64,000 nt of DNA, taken from assembly GCA_011316305.1 (NCBI GenBank), contig SAUG01000042.1, forward strand, positions 248,001-312,000. Reading direction: 5' to 3'. The position numbers and the translations under genes are program-made. Shown one piece after another: positions 27,839-41,252 of the stretch; the stretch's first letter is position 1, and every line of letters begins with the position of its first letter. The stretch is from Rusavskia elegans. Lineage: Eukaryota; Ascomycota; Lecanoromycetes; Teloschistales; Teloschistaceae. The notes beneath the pieces are model-generated. The model searched no databases. It was not told where the DNA came from and was given only the letters and a program-made list of their open reading frames with translations.

Positions 27839-27858
27839 TTACGATATTTATAATAAAG

Positions 27859-28270
27859 TATAACGTTCTTATACGTTAAAGGGCGTTACGTTCGAACCTA
27901 GCTATAGCTATAGGCGTAGTCCGAACTACTAAATAGTAAGTAAATCCTAGTATAGATTATTGTAACTAATCCCGTATAGCCGTAAAAATACGGTTATAAT
28001 ATTATAAGGCGTCTATATTATAGAGGTAATTAATAGAAAATAGTAGAAATATATTTAATAATTATATTAATAACTAGTAAAAGAAGCTATTTAATAGAAA
28101 TAAAAGAGTAATATATATAATAAAAATAGCCGATAGTACTAAGAGATAGTTATCTATTAAAAGATTCTATTATAAAAATCGGCTATAATAGCTATAGACG
28201 GCTATAGATAATAAGATTTATTTATTTAACTATTTTTTTAGCGTATTTTTATAGAATTATAGATATAATA
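27859..28270 (-). repeat. E2 LTR (left)
   Basis: 412-bp family E LTR, sense strand minus. Confidence 0.85.
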
Positions 28271-30792
28271 TAGTTCTTTTTATATTATTTCCTATCTAGC
28301 TTTCTATATATAGAGTTTTTAAAGTTTATTTCTTTCTTTTTTTTTCTTTTTTTTTAATATTTTTATTATATATTTTTAAAAAAATAATTATTTAAAATCT
28401 TTTTATCGAATTTAGTTAAAGGATATTATTATAGCTTTTTCTTATAGCTTTTATATTTATAATCTTTTAAAAAAGTATAAAATTAAAGTAGATAGTAATA
28501 TTTATAGTAAATATATATATATTTAGAAATTTTAAAATCTTTTAATTTCTAATATTATCTATATATTAGTTTAAATATTATAACTTTTCTAGCTATTAAT
28601 ATCTATAGAGAAATATTTCGAAAATAAAAAAAATAAGTTCCGATTTAATGTTGTAAATATTTTTAATAAATATACTAAAGCGCGACGTTATATTGAATAC
28701 TTTTTAGATTTTAAAAAAGAAATTCGTAATAAATATTTTATTTAGGAGTCGGATTTCCGCCGACTTTTTAGAAAATAAAAACGTTTTATTATTTATTATC
28801 GCGCTTTAAATAAACGCGAAAGTAATTTTATTATTTAAAAATAACGCGTATTATTTCGTTTTAGCGAGTTTAATAATCTAGTTATATTCTATTCTTTCGT
28901 AGGTTTTACGCTAACTGTATAAAAAATATCTATTAAATCTATTCCGATTTCTAATTCGATTAATTTAGATTAATTTTTAAAGGAATTTAATTTCTTTTAG
29001 TTCCTGGATTTAATAAGCGTATAAAAGAGTATCTAGTTAAAGATTCCTTTATAATATTTCTATTTTTTTAGAATTATATATTAATACTATAAGTTATATC
29101 TTAAATCTCTAACGTTTCCGCTAACTTTTATTCTTTAGTAACTATTTCGTTCTATAATAATAAAGCTAGAGACTATTTATCTTTCGGTTATATATTTAAT
29201 ATAGAGTTCGGAATTCTATTTTCTAGATATTTGTTTAGCTCGGGTATTAGATTATATTCGATTTCTTCTATTCCTTTAATAATATTCCTATAGACTTTTT
29301 TAATATCTTCTATCTATAGTTTCTAGATTATCTTCTAGATTTTATTATATTTAAGAGCTAATTATATTAGAGGATAATAGTATTTTTTCTAAATTTTTAT
29401 CTTCTAAACTTTTCCTTCCTATTTAAAGAAAATATTAATTTTTTTAATTTATTCGTAATCTATATTTAATCTAATATCTAATTCGGTATATAAAGGATTT
29501 TTATATATAAGAAAATATATTATTTATAGTTTTATCTTTTTTTTAATCGTATTTTCCTAAACTAGTATCTTTTAAATCGATTCTTTTTATTTATTCTTTA
29601 GAATAATATATTATCGAAGACTTTCGATTATTATAAAGCCGGATATTTCGATAAATCTGTTTTTTATTTTAACTTCGATATTCGTAATTCTATTATTTTA
29701 CTAAAAATAACTTTAAATATATTCTTTAATCTAGTTATATAACCCTTTTATAATTTTATTTTCTTTTTCTTTATTTTTAAAAGCTATCGTTTTATAGTTC
29801 CTGATTTTAATTTTAAAAGCTATTATAAAAGATTCTTCCGATTTATATAGCTTCAGTTCTAATATAGATTTCTTTACCGCTTTTTTTAATTTTATAGAAT
29901 ATTAATTCGACCTTTCTTTATCTAATAAATAGATAAGATATTTATTATTATAGCAGGCTATCTAATTTATAATTATATATTTTCTAGTTTTTTTTTTAGA
30001 TAATTTTTCTATTATCTTAAATTAGTATTTAGTTACCTCTATTACTTTTTTATTTAAAAAATTTCTTTTAAAATATCCTATTATTTTATAATAATAAACT
30101 TTAGTTTATAATTTTTTAGTTTTAATAATATTAAATTCTATTAGATTTCCTTTATACTATCTTTTAATAGGTTCTATTTTACTAAGCGTCTGTTTATTAA
30201 TATATTATTTTTACTATCTAATATTAATTTTTATTACTAGCTTAATTAAATCTATTAGTAAATCGGATTCTTTAATTACTACTCTAGTTTTCTTAACTTT
30301 ACTATTAAATCCTTTAAAAAAGTAAACTTTTAAAACTAAATCTTCCTAGTCTATTTTATAAACTAATATTCTAAATTAAATAATATAGATAGCTACCGAT
30401 TTCTACTACTTTAAAACTATTAGTTTTTTTATTATTATTCTATTTTTATTATTACTTCCGAAAGCTTTTTTAATAGCTATAATTAGATTACCGAAATAAT
30501 AAAATATCTAAAATATTTCTTTTCTTTATCTTTCGGAGTTATTAAAATAGTTTTCTATACGAGGCTAGATTTAAGTAAAGGCTATTCTTCCTAAATAAAT
30601 TATTATAAATAGAACCTTAATTACTTTACTCGGAAACAAGTTTATATATAATATAAAGTAGATATTTATCTATATAAACTAAGATTTTAAAGATTTTCTA
30701 TCTCTTTTATAGATATTCAGTATTACTATTTTAATAGTATCGCTTCGTTCTATAGGACGGGATAACGAGACCGATATAGTAAATTATTAAAA

Positions 30793-31204
30793 TATAACGT
30801 CTCTATATATTAAAAGATATTATACTCGAATCTAGCTATAGCCGTAGATATAATCCGAACTATTAAATAGTAAAAAAGTTCTAGTATAAATTATTATAAC
30901 ATTTCCCGTATAGCCGCGAAGATACGGTTATAATATTATAAAACGTCTATATTACGGAAATAATTAATAGAAAATAGTAAAAATATATTTAATAATTATA
31001 TTAACGACTAATAAAAAAAGTTATTTAATAGAAATAAAGAAATAATATATATAATAAAAATAGCCGATAGTATTAATAGATAGCTATCCGCTAAAAGATT
31101 TTATTATAGAGGTCGGTTATAGCGGCTATAGGCGGCTATAGATAATTAGATTCGTTTTTTTAACTAATTTTCTAGCGTACTTCTATGGAATCGTAGACGT
31201 AATA
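30793..31204 (-). repeat. E2 LTR (right)
   Basis: 412-bp family E LTR, partner of 27859-28270. Element A resumes at once with TAAAGAACTACTAGC. Confidence 0.85.
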
Positions 31205-33377
31205 TAAAGAACTACTAGCTATAATAGTTATACTAAAATGAATAATAGAAAATATATATCGAAGAATTACTAGAATTAATAATTTTTATAGACTATAAAA
31301 ATCTTTTATATTTTATAATAATAAAATAACTTAATAGAAAATAAATACGATAGTCTAAAATTTTCGGTTAATATAAATTTAAAATATACTATATTCTAGA
31401 TAGGAAAAAATAGAAAAATAAACATTTTAAATCGAAAAAATAATTATATAAAAACGAAAGAGGTTTTTAGTAATAGTATTTTTAAAATTAATAAAAATAA
31501 ATTATAATTAGTAGATTAGTATAAAATAAATACGACGCTATATATATTTAGAGACTACTAAAAATAATTTTTCTATAGAAAAAAAAAAAACTATAAATAC
31601 TAGACGATAAAATTAATAAATATATTAAAGAATATTTCGATAGAATATTATAAAAGTATTTAGATATAATTAAAATAATATAACTTTTATAATAATATTA
31701 TTAGTTTCCTAATAAAATATAATATATCGAAATATATATTAAAGAATAATTTAGTTATTAGTAAAATAAATATACTATATATACTTATTATAAAAAAATC
31801 CAGTTTTAAAAACTACCGGATTTATTATAGAAAAAAGTTATATTAGAATTTATTATTAAGTTTCTAAAATTAAAAGACCTAATAATAAATATAAAATACG
31901 ATTTAATATTTAATATAATAGATAAATTTACGAAATATATCTATATAAATCTATTATAAAAAGACTTTATAGTAGAATAACTTGGATTTATTACTTTTAA
32001 TTAATTATTTCGATACTATATACTACTAGAAGTAATAATAAATAATAAAAATAAACTCTTTATTTTAAACTATTAGAAAACCCTTATTTCTTTATTTAAT
32101 ATAAAGCTAAAAATATTAATAGCTTTTTATCTAATAATAAATAAATAGATAGAACGTATTAATTAAATTTTTATATAATATCTAAAATACTATATTAATA
32201 ACGTTTAAAATAATTAGATTTCGCTTTTACTAATAGTATAATTAGTATTTAATATAAAGGAATTAAATATAATAAAAATAAATACTATTCTATATCGATA
32301 ATAGAAAAAATCCGAATTTATTTAAATAATCGCTATTATATCTATTAGCGGAATTAGTAATCTAAAGAATCGATATTTAGAAAAAAATCTATAGAAATAT
32401 TCTAAAAATATAGAAATATTCGGATAATTACTAGAATAAAAAATAAAAAATAGTATTTTAGCTAAAAAAAAGAAATAAGGTATACCTTTTTATAAAGAAC
32501 CTAAAAATAAAGATTTTAAATAAAAAATTTAACTATATTAAAGTCGGACTATTTTTAATTAAAGAAATTAAATAATTTTAGAATTTTAAATTTAATATAT
32601 TTAAAAATACTAAAATATATCCGGTATTCTATATATTTTTTTTAAAACTAACCGATTCCGGAACGCTATTATAATAGATATTTAACTTCGAAATATAGAA
32701 AAAAGATACCTTTATAGTCGAAAAAATTCTATAGTAAAAAGGTTAAAATTATCTAATTAAATAAAAAGATTATTCTATTTCGGAAAATATTTAGAAATCT
32801 AAAAAATATTTAGTAAACTACTAAAAAGCTTTATAATAGTTCTATTAAAAAAAGCTAAAAAAGTTATTAACTAATCGAAATTATTAGAAAAGACGATCTA
32901 TTTAGAAACTATATTAATAAAAAAATCTAAGTCGATAGATAAAAATAAATTTATAAAACCTTCTTTTTATATTAACTTTTTAAGATTTTATTATTTTCTA
33001 TTAACTATAATACGCTGCTTTATTTTAATATAATCTAAGTAATAATATAAATACTATTACTTTATATATATTTTATATAGTTTTCTTTTTAACTTTTTAT
33101 ATTTATTTTTAAAACGATACTAACGTATAGTATCTAATAGAATAAGATTATAAAGATAAATTTATTTTATATAACTAATATACTTTTCGGAACTTTTATT
33201 TATATAATAGAATTTTTTTAACTAGAAATAGTTCCGATAAAAATATATAGCTAATATACTAAGATCTAATAATAGGACTTTATTACGACGATTTTTAGTT
33301 AATAATCTTTTTCTTTTATCTATAAAAAAGAAGAATAAAAGGTTTTTTAAAATAAAAAATCTAAAAAAAAAATCTAA

Positions 33378-33867
33378 TATTATAAATATAAATAGTATAT
33401 TTTAGAAAACGCGGTAGTATTTAGTATAGTACTAGATTTTCTATTACGCTTTAATAGACAGAGATAAATAGATAGTTTAAATACTAGTACTAAGAGGTAT
33501 TTTAATAGTTTTAGTAAATAAATACTATAAATACTTTAATTTTAGTAGTTATAGTAAGTAAATACTAAAAATACTTTTATTTTAGCGGTTTTAATAAATA
33601 AATACTTTGAAATAGAGCTATTTTGATTGCTTTAATTAATAAATAACTTAAATAGTAGAAGATTTTTTTTATTTATATAGATCCTGAACTCGACGTCTTT
33701 ATAGTTTATATTTAATTTATTAGTTTTCGATATATATTATTCTAATAGTTAAATTGATTTATTTTTAAATTAATTTAATTAATTACCTGTGTTATTTCCG
33801 TTTATAGATATATTAATAAGTCCAACCAATTTTTAAAAATATCAAATCTCTAGATAGTTCTATAATA
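33378..33867 (+). repeat. A 3' LTR
   Basis: 490-bp LTR with three 40-bp units (33502, 33542 and 33582). It starts TATTATAAATATA and ends CTATAATA, as in element B. Confidence 0.8.
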
Positions 33868-34377
33868 TATAGTTTCTACAAACTTTTTTATCTATCGTTT
33901 TATTATAGTTTTTATTAACTTTTTTATATATAGTTTCGAAGGCGCCGAAAATATCCGGATTCTAATTTCTAGAAATTAGAATTATTGGTATCCCGGCTTT
34001 TTAGATAGTTTTCTCGCTAAATAGTCTAATATCTTTGAATATTTTTAATTCTATCTATAAATTTCTATAAATTTTCTTTTTAATAATATTAAAATAAGTT
34101 ATTTTTCCGGCGTTATTTCTTCTATCTATTATAAAATAGAAAGATAGTCTAGAATAGAAATATATAATAAAATTAGATCGGTTATATAAATATAGATATT
34201 TTAAAATTGAAATATATAATCTATATTATAGTAAATAGAATCTCTAGTATTATAGATTTTATAAAATAATTTAAAAATTTTTATTGACTATAAATTTAGT
34301 TTTAGATATATATATTATATATATATTCTATAAATATCTTTTATCTATAATTATACTATATTTTTTTCTTTAAATTT
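33868..34377. other. unassigned A+T-rich relic between A and C
   Basis: About 0.5 kb without a readable gene. It contains a perfect 24-bp palindrome at 33959-33982. Because element C has an ATTT duplication at its ends, this piece was probably continuous with the sequence that resumes at 45141 (relic D) before C inserted. Confidence 0.4.
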
Positions 34378-34592
34378 TATAGAATTCCAAATTGATTTTC
34401 TATAACTATAAAGAAGTAAAGTATTTATATATATAAGTATTTCCACGCTAGATCTATACCCGTTTCTATATCCGCTTTTATAATTAGCGACCGGATTAGT
34501 TAATATCCGAATTTATATATAATTATATAATCCAGATATATATTCTATAACCTTTTAAATTATTTAAATAGTTTAAAATTTTAACTATTATA
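34378..34592 (-). repeat. C 3' LTR
   Basis: 215-bp LTR, equal in length to 44926-45140. The first 40 bases have diverged more than the rest. Confidence 0.7.
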
Positions 34593-36499
34593 TTTTTTCC
34601 TTCCTAAATAAAATATAAAGGGAAGTAAGTATTTTCTAAAGCTAAATAGTAATAGAAATAAAATTATAACTAGTAATAACGAATAAAATTAGACAAGGAT
34701 TATAAGTTTACTTTTATACGATTTATATAGAAATAAATAAATATATTAGCGGGAGCTCGCTATCGACTACTATAACTTCGAACTTTTTAATTCTCGGAGC
34801 TTTTTCTCTTAATAATATTATCGATTATCTACTCTAATACTAGTAATAATAACTATTATAATATATTATATCTAATTCGACGGCGGTTAGAATTATTATA
34901 AAATCCTTATAAAATAATAGATAGCAAACTAATAAAGCAGTAATTATAATTTATAAAAGTAATTACTATCTTTATATAGTAATAGATACTATAAATTAGA
35001 TTATTTAATAGAGGTATTACTTATATTAGTAGTTCCGTTAATTTATTTCGGGAAATATTACCTTTCCTAATAATTTCCGGTACTAAAATATCGAAATTCG
35101 TATAGAATATTTCGGTAAATTTAGCCGATTTATTTAGATTATATATCTATAAAAGCTTAATACAATTTTTTTATAAATAAGTTATTCTTTAAATATATAC
35201 GACCTACTTTCTTTTAAACGACTAATTTTATTCTAATTATATAAAATTTAAATAAATAAATTTTATAGCTTTTATACTAGCGATATTACCCGTCCCTTCG
35301 TATACTATATAAATATACGATAGGAATTCGGAGGTATATATAGTAACTATCTATAAAGATATTATTAAAATAAATATCCGTATTTATTTTTATATAGATT
35401 ATAATCTATAGTCGATATAGAACTTCTATTACGGGTATAGATCCTATAATCTTCTAAAAAATAAACGGATACGAGAGCTAGAAGCTATATAGATAATAAT
35501 TCTATACTATTTCTTCCTATTCTACTATAGCTATATCGATCGTTATCGAAGCGAATTATAGACTATAATATTTTTCCGCTCGATTTTCTATAGAATAATA
35601 TAAGCTTTAGTCTTCTAGCTTTATCTTTTTAGCTTACTATTAATAACTCTAATAGATCTAGAAATAAAAATAAACTTTCTATAATCTAAGCCGAAATCTC
35701 GTTAACGAATATAGTTAAAAGAAAAAGGGCTAGTAGTTATCTATTAGCTAGATTTCCGTCGTATATATTAAAGGCTACGAACTCGTTTAGCTATATATTT
35801 TTATTAGATACCGATTATATATAATTAGAATCTTAGTTCGGTTTCGGGCCTTTTTAAAAATTACTTCCTCTCTTTTCTACGCCTTCGGATCTAGAAAATA
35901 TACTATCTTTATCGGCCGTTCCTATTAACGTCTATATAGTTTACTATAAGGTTTGTTATATATATACCTTTAAGGAATAGTATATAGTAGATTAATATTA
36001 AATAGATTAGCTTTAGAATAAGAGGGAATACGAACGCGAAAACTTTAATTTTACTAATAAAGATCGTTCTAGTTTTAAATAAATACTTCGGCTTTATCGA
36101 AGATAGTAAATATATTAAAACTAAAGAATAGTAGATAGTTATTTAGACTTCGATATAACTATATTTAAGGTACGATAGTTATATTATAAAAGGCGACCCT
36201 ATTATATTTTAGCTTTATATTAAAATATAGAGGGAATCTAATTTTCCGAGCTTTTAATTTAAGCTTTTCCTGTTTAACGAATATATATTATACGTATTTT
36301 AGGATAAAAGACCGTATCTAAAATTACTATTAAATCTTTATTAAATATAATTTTATAAACTAGTAAAAAGCTCCGCTTTTAGCGTCGTTTTAGGATTATT
36401 TATATATCTATTTACTCTTTACTTTATAGGAAATTAACGAGAATATCTTTTTCTTAAAATAAATAAAAGGTAAAGACGTTAAATCTAAACTAGAATTAA

Positions 36500-37900
36500 T
36501 TTATATTTTAATATATACGAATATATAGAATAATAAATAAATATAAAAACATAATTAATCTTTTTTTTTCTAGAGATTTATAATTTATTATTATCTTTTT
36601 TATAGAGATTATTCTTAGGTATAGATCTAAACTTAGATAAATAATTATTATCTAGATTTTCTACTAGCTTTAATTTATAAAGTCTTTTTTATTTACGCTT
36701 TTCGTTTAGTAAAAGCTGCTCTATAATAACTTTCCTTAGTTTTCTACGCCTATAAAGTATTTTCTATCTAATAGTAATATTTTTTTCTATAAAATATTTC
36801 TTTATACGATTTCTACTAATTAGATATTTATTAGCGGATTTACTAGAAGATTTTAGAATATAAATATTTAAGATTTTAGTTTAAATAACTTTATATAGAC
36901 TATACTAGTTAACTTTAAACTTTTAAAATTATTTAATTCTAATTAAAACTATATCCTTTTTAATAACGATATTACCTTTTACTTTTATATTCTACGCCTT
37001 TTTATTTATCTTTATTTATACTATTATATTTTTAAATACTTTACTTTAATCGCGCGAAAGAAACGGTATAGAATCGATTCTTTTATTATATCCTTCCGGA
37101 AAAGGGCTAGAAATATTAATCGGTAGTATCGGGTTAATACTATAAAATAAATAGAAGAGGAAAAATCTAGTAGTCGTATATATATAAATACGCGTAGTAA
37201 ATAGAATCTAGTTTAAATAAAGATTTTAAATCTTTTTCGGCTATCCGATATAGTACTTAGTAAATATTTTCCTGAAAATTCCGTTAAACTTTTTAATAGC
37301 GCTATTCGTTCGTAGGTAATAAAGTATTATATCTCGATATTTAATTCCTAGTAGGCGGTATACTTTATTTATAGCTAGAGCCTAAAGATTTATATCTCGA
37401 TTAGTAATAATTTCTTTCGGAAAACCGTAATTACGGTAGATCTAATAGATAATAAATTCGGCTAGTATTTCTACTATTATATTTAGAAGCGACTAAGCTA
37501 TAGACTATCTAATAGTATAGTTAAATATAGTTATAATCTATTTATTATCCTAGTTAATTTCTAGTAAAGGACCGATAAAATCGAATTTCTAGCGTTTAAA
37601 AGAATTCAACCTATCTTTCTAAATACTAGAAAGATATATTATATCCTATTTAATATCGCGAGGAATAGTAATAAACTAATATTTAAGATAGTACTTAATA
37701 TAATATTTAATATCTTTTTTTATTTCGGGCTACTACTATTTTATACGAATAATAACTATTATTATTTTATAGAAATAGTAACTATATTATTTATAGATAT
37801 AGTCTAGAAAGTTCGTATAAGCCTATACTAGAATATAGAGTATCTAACTATTATAAAGCGAGTCCCGGTATTATACTATATTATCTTTAACTCGGAGATA
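36500..37900 (-). pseudogene. C integrase relic
   Basis: Minus-strand translation of about 37270-37640 gives F-D-F-I-G-P-L-L-E, then I-I-T-I-F-N-Y-T-I-R, then R-N-Y-G-F-P-K-E-I-I-T-N-R-D, then Y-R-L-L-G-I-K. This is the catalytic core of a Gypsy integrase, with the first Asp (F-D-F) and the second (I-T-[DN]-R-D) recognisable. Its upstream end is cut by the E4 insertion. Confidence 0.8.
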
Positions 37901-37905
37901 GTATT

Positions 37906-38314
37906 TATTACGTCCACGACTTTATAGAGGTTCCCTAAAAGGATTAGTTAAACAAGCGAGCCTAATTATCTATAGCCGTCTATAGCCGCTATAGCCGCTT
38001 TTTCTAACGAAACTTTTAATAGACGGCTATCTATTAGCTTTTACGGCTACTTTTACTAAATATATTATTTGTTATTTCTATAAATAGTTTCTTTCGTTAG
38101 TCGTTAATATAATTATTAAATACGTTCTACTATTCTCTTTTTAATTATCTTATAATAAAGACGCCTTATAATATTATAACCGTACTTTTATAGTTATATA
38201 GAATTAGTTATAATAATTTATACTAGGATTTCTTTACTATTTAGTAGCTCGGACTACGTCTATAACTATAGCTAAACTCGAATATAACGCCTTTAAATAT
38301 ATAGAGATATTATA
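37906..38314 (+). repeat. E4 5' LTR
   Basis: Family E LTR starting TATTACGTCCACG. It is one of the least mutated starts and useful for the family consensus. Confidence 0.85.
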
Positions 38315-40838
38315 TATTAATAATTTACTATATTAGTTTTATTATCCCGACTTATAGATCGAAGAGATACTATTAAAATAGTAATATTAAATATCTATAA
38401 AGGAAATAAAAGATTTTTAAAACTATAGATTATTTAGATAAGTATTTACTTCGTATTATATATAAATTAATTTCCGAATAAAGTAGTTAAAGTCCTATTT
38501 ATAATATTATATCTAGAAAGAATTATCTTTAATTAGATATAGCCTCGAATAGAAGATTACCTCGATAATCCGGAAAGATAGAAAGAAAATAAAATATTAT
38601 AGATTTTCTATACTTTTAGTAATTTTATTATAGCTATAAAAAAAGCTTTCGGAAATAATAATAAGGATAGAATAATAGATAGAAAACTAATAGTTCTAAA
38701 ATAGTAAAAGTCGATAGCTATTTATACTATTTAGTTTAGAACGTTAGTTTATAAAATAGACTAGAAAGATTTAATTTTAAAAGTCTATTTCTATAAAAGA
38801 TTTTAGATAAAAGTTAAAAAAACTATAGTAATAATCGAAAAACCGGATTTATTAATAGATTTTATTAAATTTATAATAAGGATCGATACTAGATAATATA
38901 AAATATACTTAGATAAATAGGCGCTTAGTAAAATAGGATCTATTAAAAGAAAGCCTAGAAGAAATCTAATATAATTTAATACTACCGAAACTAAAAAATC
39001 GCGAACTAAAATTTATTATTTATATAGAAAAACAAGATACCTTAAAAAAAATTATCTAACTAAAAAAATAACTAAAATAACCGAATAATTTTTTAAAATA
39101 ATAGAAAAATTATCTAATAAATATAAAGTAAAAAGCTAGTTAGCCTATTATAATAATATTTATCCTATCTATCTATCGAATAAGAAGGGGATAGGATAGT
39201 ATTTTAAAGAATTAAAAAAATATAGAAAATAAAGCTAATAATCGATTTTAAATTATATAAAACCGAAAAATCCTTTATAGTAGCGCTTAAAATTAAAATC
39301 GGAAGTTATTAAATAATAGCTCTCGTAAATAGAAAGGAAGATAATAAAGTTATAAAAGGATTTTATAATAAAATTAAAAGATATTTCTATAAACGAATAA
39401 TAAATAATAATAGAATCTTTAATATCAAAGTTAAAATAAAGTATAGATTAATTAAAATAATAAATTTTACTATAATCGAAAGTTAGAGAAATTATATTAT
39501 TTTAAAAAACGAATAGAAAGAATCGATTTTAGAAAAACTAATAAAAAAAAGTACTATCGGTAAAAAAATAGAACTATAAATAATATACCTTCTAGCCTAT
39601 AAAAATCTTTTATATAAAAAAATAGACGTCGTTTTAATAATAAATTATAAAGAAATTTAAAATTTAAATAAAAAATTTAAAAAAGGCGGAAAAGTTTAGG
39701 AAATAAAAATTTAGAAGAAATATTATTATTTCTTTTAATAACTTACTAAAAAATATAATAAAAGTAGAAAAATAATCTAATAGCTTTAGATAAACTATAT
39801 TAGGAAAGTATATTAGAATATAGTTAAAACTATAAATAAAATCGAATATTATAAACTAAATTAAATAGATTAGAATAAAGAAATACCGAATCTAATATTT
39901 AGTATTTAATCTCGAAATAAAGATTTCGATTAATACCCGTCTTTATTATTATAGGATAAAATAGTTACTAAAAAATAAAATTTAGTAGAACTATTAAAAG
40001 AACTAGAAATAATTTATAATATAGATATATAACCTAGAATATATAAATATAGTAGCGAAAGAACTTTTTACTAGATTTTTTTTAAAACCTTATATTTTCT
40101 ATAGGTTAAAAGAAATTAAAATCTTTTAAAATTTAATCTAGATTATCCGAGTTAAATCTAGGTATTAATTTAACGGACGCTTTTTACGCGGCTAGTATAA
40201 AACTAATAGAAGAATAAAATATAACCGGATTATTAAATTTATTAAACCGAGAAAATATATATTACTTTTAAATAATAAAATTATTTTTATATTTATTTAA
40301 AACGCGATAATAAATAATAAAATACTTTTATTTATTAAAGAGTCGGCGAAAATCTAACTTCTAGGCTAAATATTTATTACAAATTTCTTTTTCGGAATTA
40401 AGAAAAAATTCGATATAATAGCGAGTTTTAAAATATTTATTAAAAATACCCGCGATATTAGAATAAAGTTTATTTTTTTTATTTTTAAGACGCTTCTCTG
40501 CGAGAATTAGTAGAAATAAAGAAATAAAAAAAATAATATATAGATAGTATTAGATATTAGAAGATTATATAATTTCTAAACCCGAATATATTTACTATAA
40601 ATATTACTACTAACTTCGACTTTATATATTTTTAAAGAATTATAGATATATAGAAAATAAAAAAAAGATATTATAATTCTTTTTAATTAGATATAATAAA
40701 AAGATTTTAGTCGATTTCCTCTTTAAAAATATATAATAGAGATATTAACGAAAGAAAAAAGAAAAAGAAAAAAGAAAATCTTTTTTATATTCTATAGACG
40801 GTTTTTATACTAGATAAAAAGCGATATAAAAGAGACTG

Positions 40839-41247
40839 TATTATATCTATAATTCTACAGGTATTTTCTAGAAAAATTAATTAGATAAACGAGTTTAATT
40901 ATCTATAGCCGCCTATAGTCGCTATAGCCGCCCTTTTTAATAGGACTTTTAGTAGATAGCTACCTGTCGGCTTTTACGGCTACTTTTATTATATATATCG
41001 CTTATTATTTCTATAGATAGTTTCTTTTATTAGTCGTTAATATAAATATTAAATATATTCTACTATCCTCTTTTTAATTATTTTATAATAAAAACGCTTT
41101 ATAATATTATAACCGTACCTCTGCGGCTATATAGAATTAGTTATAATAATTTATATTAGCATTCCCTTACTATTTAGTAGCTCGGACTACGTCTACGGCT
41201 GTAGTTAGACTCGAACGTAACGTCTTCTGATATACAGAGACGTTATA
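40839..41247 (+). repeat. E4 3' LTR
   Basis: 409-bp partner of 37906-38314, followed by the GTATT target duplication. Confidence 0.85.
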
Positions 41248-41252
41248 GTATT

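Larger units (their letters stand above)
27859..31204 (-). mobile_element. E2, Gag-only LTR retrotransposon, family E
   Basis: The LTRs are 27859-28270 and 30793-31204 (412 bp each). TAAAG flanks the element (27854-27858 and 31205-31209). The orientation is opposite to E1. The interior is 2.52 kb and uninterrupted, so this is the best reference for the minus-strand copies. It shows no reverse transcriptase, RNase H or integrase motif. It entered element A 15 bp from E1. Confidence 0.87.
8967..33867 (+). mobile_element. A, Gypsy (Ty3-like) LTR retrotransposon split by nested insertions
   Basis: Element A closely resembles element B at 19.7-26.4 kb. It occupies three pieces: 8967-12375, the 15 bases 27844-27858, and 31205-33867. 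The rest of the interval is E1, its passengers, and E2. The 5' LTR is truncated to about its last 110 bases. The 3' LTR (33378-33867) is complete, with three 40-bp units. In order it carries Gag with a CCHC knuckle (about 9935-9985), protease/RT, RNase H split by E1 and E2, and integrase (31.8-32.2 kb). Relative to B it has lost 216 bp spanning the RT catalytic motif, at about 11861. Confidence 0.8.
37906..41247 (+). mobile_element. E4, Gag-only LTR retrotransposon, family E, inside C
   Basis: The LTRs are 37906-38314 and 40839-41247 (409 bp each). A perfect GTATT duplication flanks the element (37901-37905 and 41248-41252). The 2.52-kb interior reads on the plus strand and holds only the gag-type relic. 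It is inserted between the RNase H and integrase parts of C. Confidence 0.88.

Noticed and set aside
12376..31204. A single 18.8-kb transposon with 412-bp terminal inverted repeats
   Set aside because: The two ends belong to separate elements, E1 and E2, each with its own LTR pair and its own 5-bp duplication. Twenty bases of element A lie between them.
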